DNA of 64,000 bases from assembly GCA_033807775.1 (NCBI GenBank), contig CM066312.1:25269696-25333695 (forward strand). The letters are read 5' to 3'. Of the stretch, positions 62,901 through 64,000 are shown piece after piece. A program made the translations under genes and the position numbers. The stretch is from Saussurea involucrata. Its lineage: Eukaryota > Streptophyta > Magnoliopsida > Asterales > Asteraceae. The notes under the pieces were generated by a model. The model was not told where the DNA came from. It saw nothing but the letters and a program-made list of their open reading frames with translations, and ran no database searches. The stretch's first letter is position 1. Each line of letters starts with the position of its first letter.

Positions 62901-63284
62901 TGAGTTCTCAGTGGTTGTTGAGTCCATGTTTATTACATAAACATTTTCCAAACGATAACCGCTGAGAGCTATCTTCTCCTTTTTGTCAGAGACAAAGCAG
63001 GATTCCTTAGTGAAAATCACTTTGTTATCCATGTCGCAAAGCTGACTGATGCTCAGAAGATTATGCTTCAGCCCTTCAACATATGCGACTCTTCTGAAGG
63101 AGGTTGTACCATTTGAAAGTACACCATACCCTCGGGTGTGTCCTTTTCCATTTCCACCGAAAGTCACAGAGGGACCCTTCTCTTCCTTGTATTCAGCAAG
63201 CAGGCTTTTCTTTCCAGTCATGTGTCTAGAGCATCCGCTATCGAGATACCAGATACCCTTCTTAACCTGCAATACAAAGGAAGA
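59998..63284 (-). pseudogene. SIRE-3 pol with one nonsense codon and one frameshift
   Basis: Protease WYLDSGCSRHMTG and integrase (CSACEKGK, MDLFGP, RSDHGTEF, VAERRNRT) are intact to ACFT, then TAA at about 62256-62264 where SIRE-2 has CAA (Gln). The same frame continues with RT (YGLKQAPRAWY, YVDD) to about 60792, where one G is missing in a GAAAAAGG run. The remaining RT connection and RNase H (YSDSD, HSKTKHIEIRYHF) run to TAA 59998-60000. Two point lesions silence an otherwise complete polyprotein. Confidence 0.9.
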
Positions 63285-64000
63285 TTAGTTTTTCTTAGGT
63301 ACCCACTTAACCATGTATACACGTTTGTCAGTGGAAGTAGTTGGAATGGAAGGTTCAGCGGTCTTCGCAGCATTTGAAGATTCAGCTTTGTCTTTCTTCA
63401 CTTTGGTTAATTTCTTAACCTCAGTGGTAGGAGTCACCTTGACCTGATTTGCACCAGGGTTGGTCTTCTTTGCCTTGGGGGCAATATTCTCCTTAGCTAT
63501 CTTTTCAGCTTTGGTGGCTGTGGGGCACTTACTAGCAATATGATCGGTAAGCTGAGCTTTTAATTTTGAATTAGAAGTGCCAGCACCAAGTAAACTATTG
63601 GCTTTAGAAATGGGACGAACATTCAGTTCTTCAGATTTTTTACCAAGGATATCCACTCTGAGTCTAGGAGTAGATCGCTGAATAGATCCAGAGATCAGCT
63701 TTCTAGATCCAGAGGGGTAGGTCACTGAGGCTTTAGAAGCATTCAGCTTTGGTACTAAGGTACCCTTCTGAGGATTTTGATAAATAACAATTCCTTTACC
63801 TTTGTCTTTAGAGACAGAGGTAGGTTTTGAATAAACCATTTTCTCCATACCTTTTGAGGAGGTAGGAGTTTCCTCAGGGATTGGTGTAATGGACGAGGAA
63901 CACTGAGATGATGAAGTGTCAGCGACTGAGGATACAAACGTTCCAAATTTAAGCATTGAACGTTCAGTGGTTGGTTTCGGAGTATCATATTTATAACCCA
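63285..64000 (-). pseudogene. SIRE-3 gag, C-terminal part, zinc knuckle damaged
   Basis: It enters from beyond the window and ends VKWVPKKN before TAA. An in-frame deletion of 18 residues relative to SIRE-2 removes the first half of the second zinc knuckle (the C-x2-C part), leaving LTDHIASKC. The stop again sits in a CTAATCTTCC...TTGCAG junction. The N-terminal part is not visible. Confidence 0.85.

Larger units (their letters stand above)
53701..64000 (-). mobile_element. SIRE-3: SIRE element on minus strand, 5' part off the window
   Basis: Read right to left: gag C-terminus, pol, promoter-like block, ORF3, ORF4, purine tract, 3' LTR. It is very similar to SIRE-2 at protein level. Lesions: loss of part of the second Gag zinc knuckle, one nonsense codon in integrase, a 1-base deletion in pol after RT, and one nonsense codon in ORF4. 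ORF3 is intact. The 5' LTR and half of gag lie beyond 64000, so LTR divergence cannot be measured. Confidence 0.92.

Noticed and set aside
1..64000. Host genes, tRNA or rRNA genes
   Set aside because: Every substantial frame could be assigned to a mobile element or looked incidental; I saw no tRNA-like cloverleaf beyond primer binding sites and no rRNA-like sequence.

Overview
This 64-kb window is plant nuclear DNA, probably from a eudicot and plausibly an Asteraceae (the family is an inference from the style of the elements). It is almost entirely nested LTR retrotransposons. I see no host gene, rRNA, tRNA or CRISPR array. Nearly every long reading frame is gag, protease, integrase, reverse transcriptase, RNase H, or one of two extra genes carried by a SIRE/Maximus-type Ty1-copia family.

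Layout. 1-1560 holds an inverted-repeat-flanked microsatellite, AT-rich DNA, a tandem TRIM-like element (minus strand) and an LTR fragment. A decayed SIRE copy (SIRE-1, plus strand) starts at 1561 and is traceable to 21061. It is broken by a young copia element without pol (CopB, 7813-13884, target duplication CAAAG), a solo Ty3-gypsy LTR (15519-17471, target duplication TGTAA) and a hAT-type MITE (17704-18228). A minus-strand chromovirus fragment (LTR plus integrase-chromodomain, 21062 to about 24300) cuts SIRE-1 off. Next is a second decayed copia element (CopD, about 24300-36457), split by an Athila-type gypsy element without RT or integrase (28650-35599, degenerate target duplication). CopD ends in a plus-strand chromovirus LTR fragment (36458-36938).

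From about 36939 an old gypsy element, possibly of the Tat lineage, holds the youngest insertion: SIRE-2 (37580-50587, target duplication TTATC). By eye its LTRs differ by three substitutions and a C-tract length, and its gag, pol, ORF3 and ORF4 are all open. The old element resumes at 50588 with a broken, apparently intron-containing gene. A third SIRE copy (SIRE-3, minus strand) runs from 53701 off the right edge, tail-to-tail with SIRE-2.

How the parts work together. SIRE gag and pol lie in one frame separated by a single stop that sits in a plant-like 3' splice site. Between pol and ORF3 all three copies keep a promoter-like block (TGACGTCA, CCAAT, ACGTGTC, TATATAAA), a leader intron of about 390 nt and the ORF3 start. 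ORF3 and ORF4 join in frame across a predicted intron of about 155 nt. I read this as an independent gene-like transcription unit inside a retrotransposon. CopB carries eight 44-46 nt repeats, each a small stem-loop with compensatory changes; a two-unit version lies inside the pol frame of CopD. These two systems are the best candidates for something undescribed.
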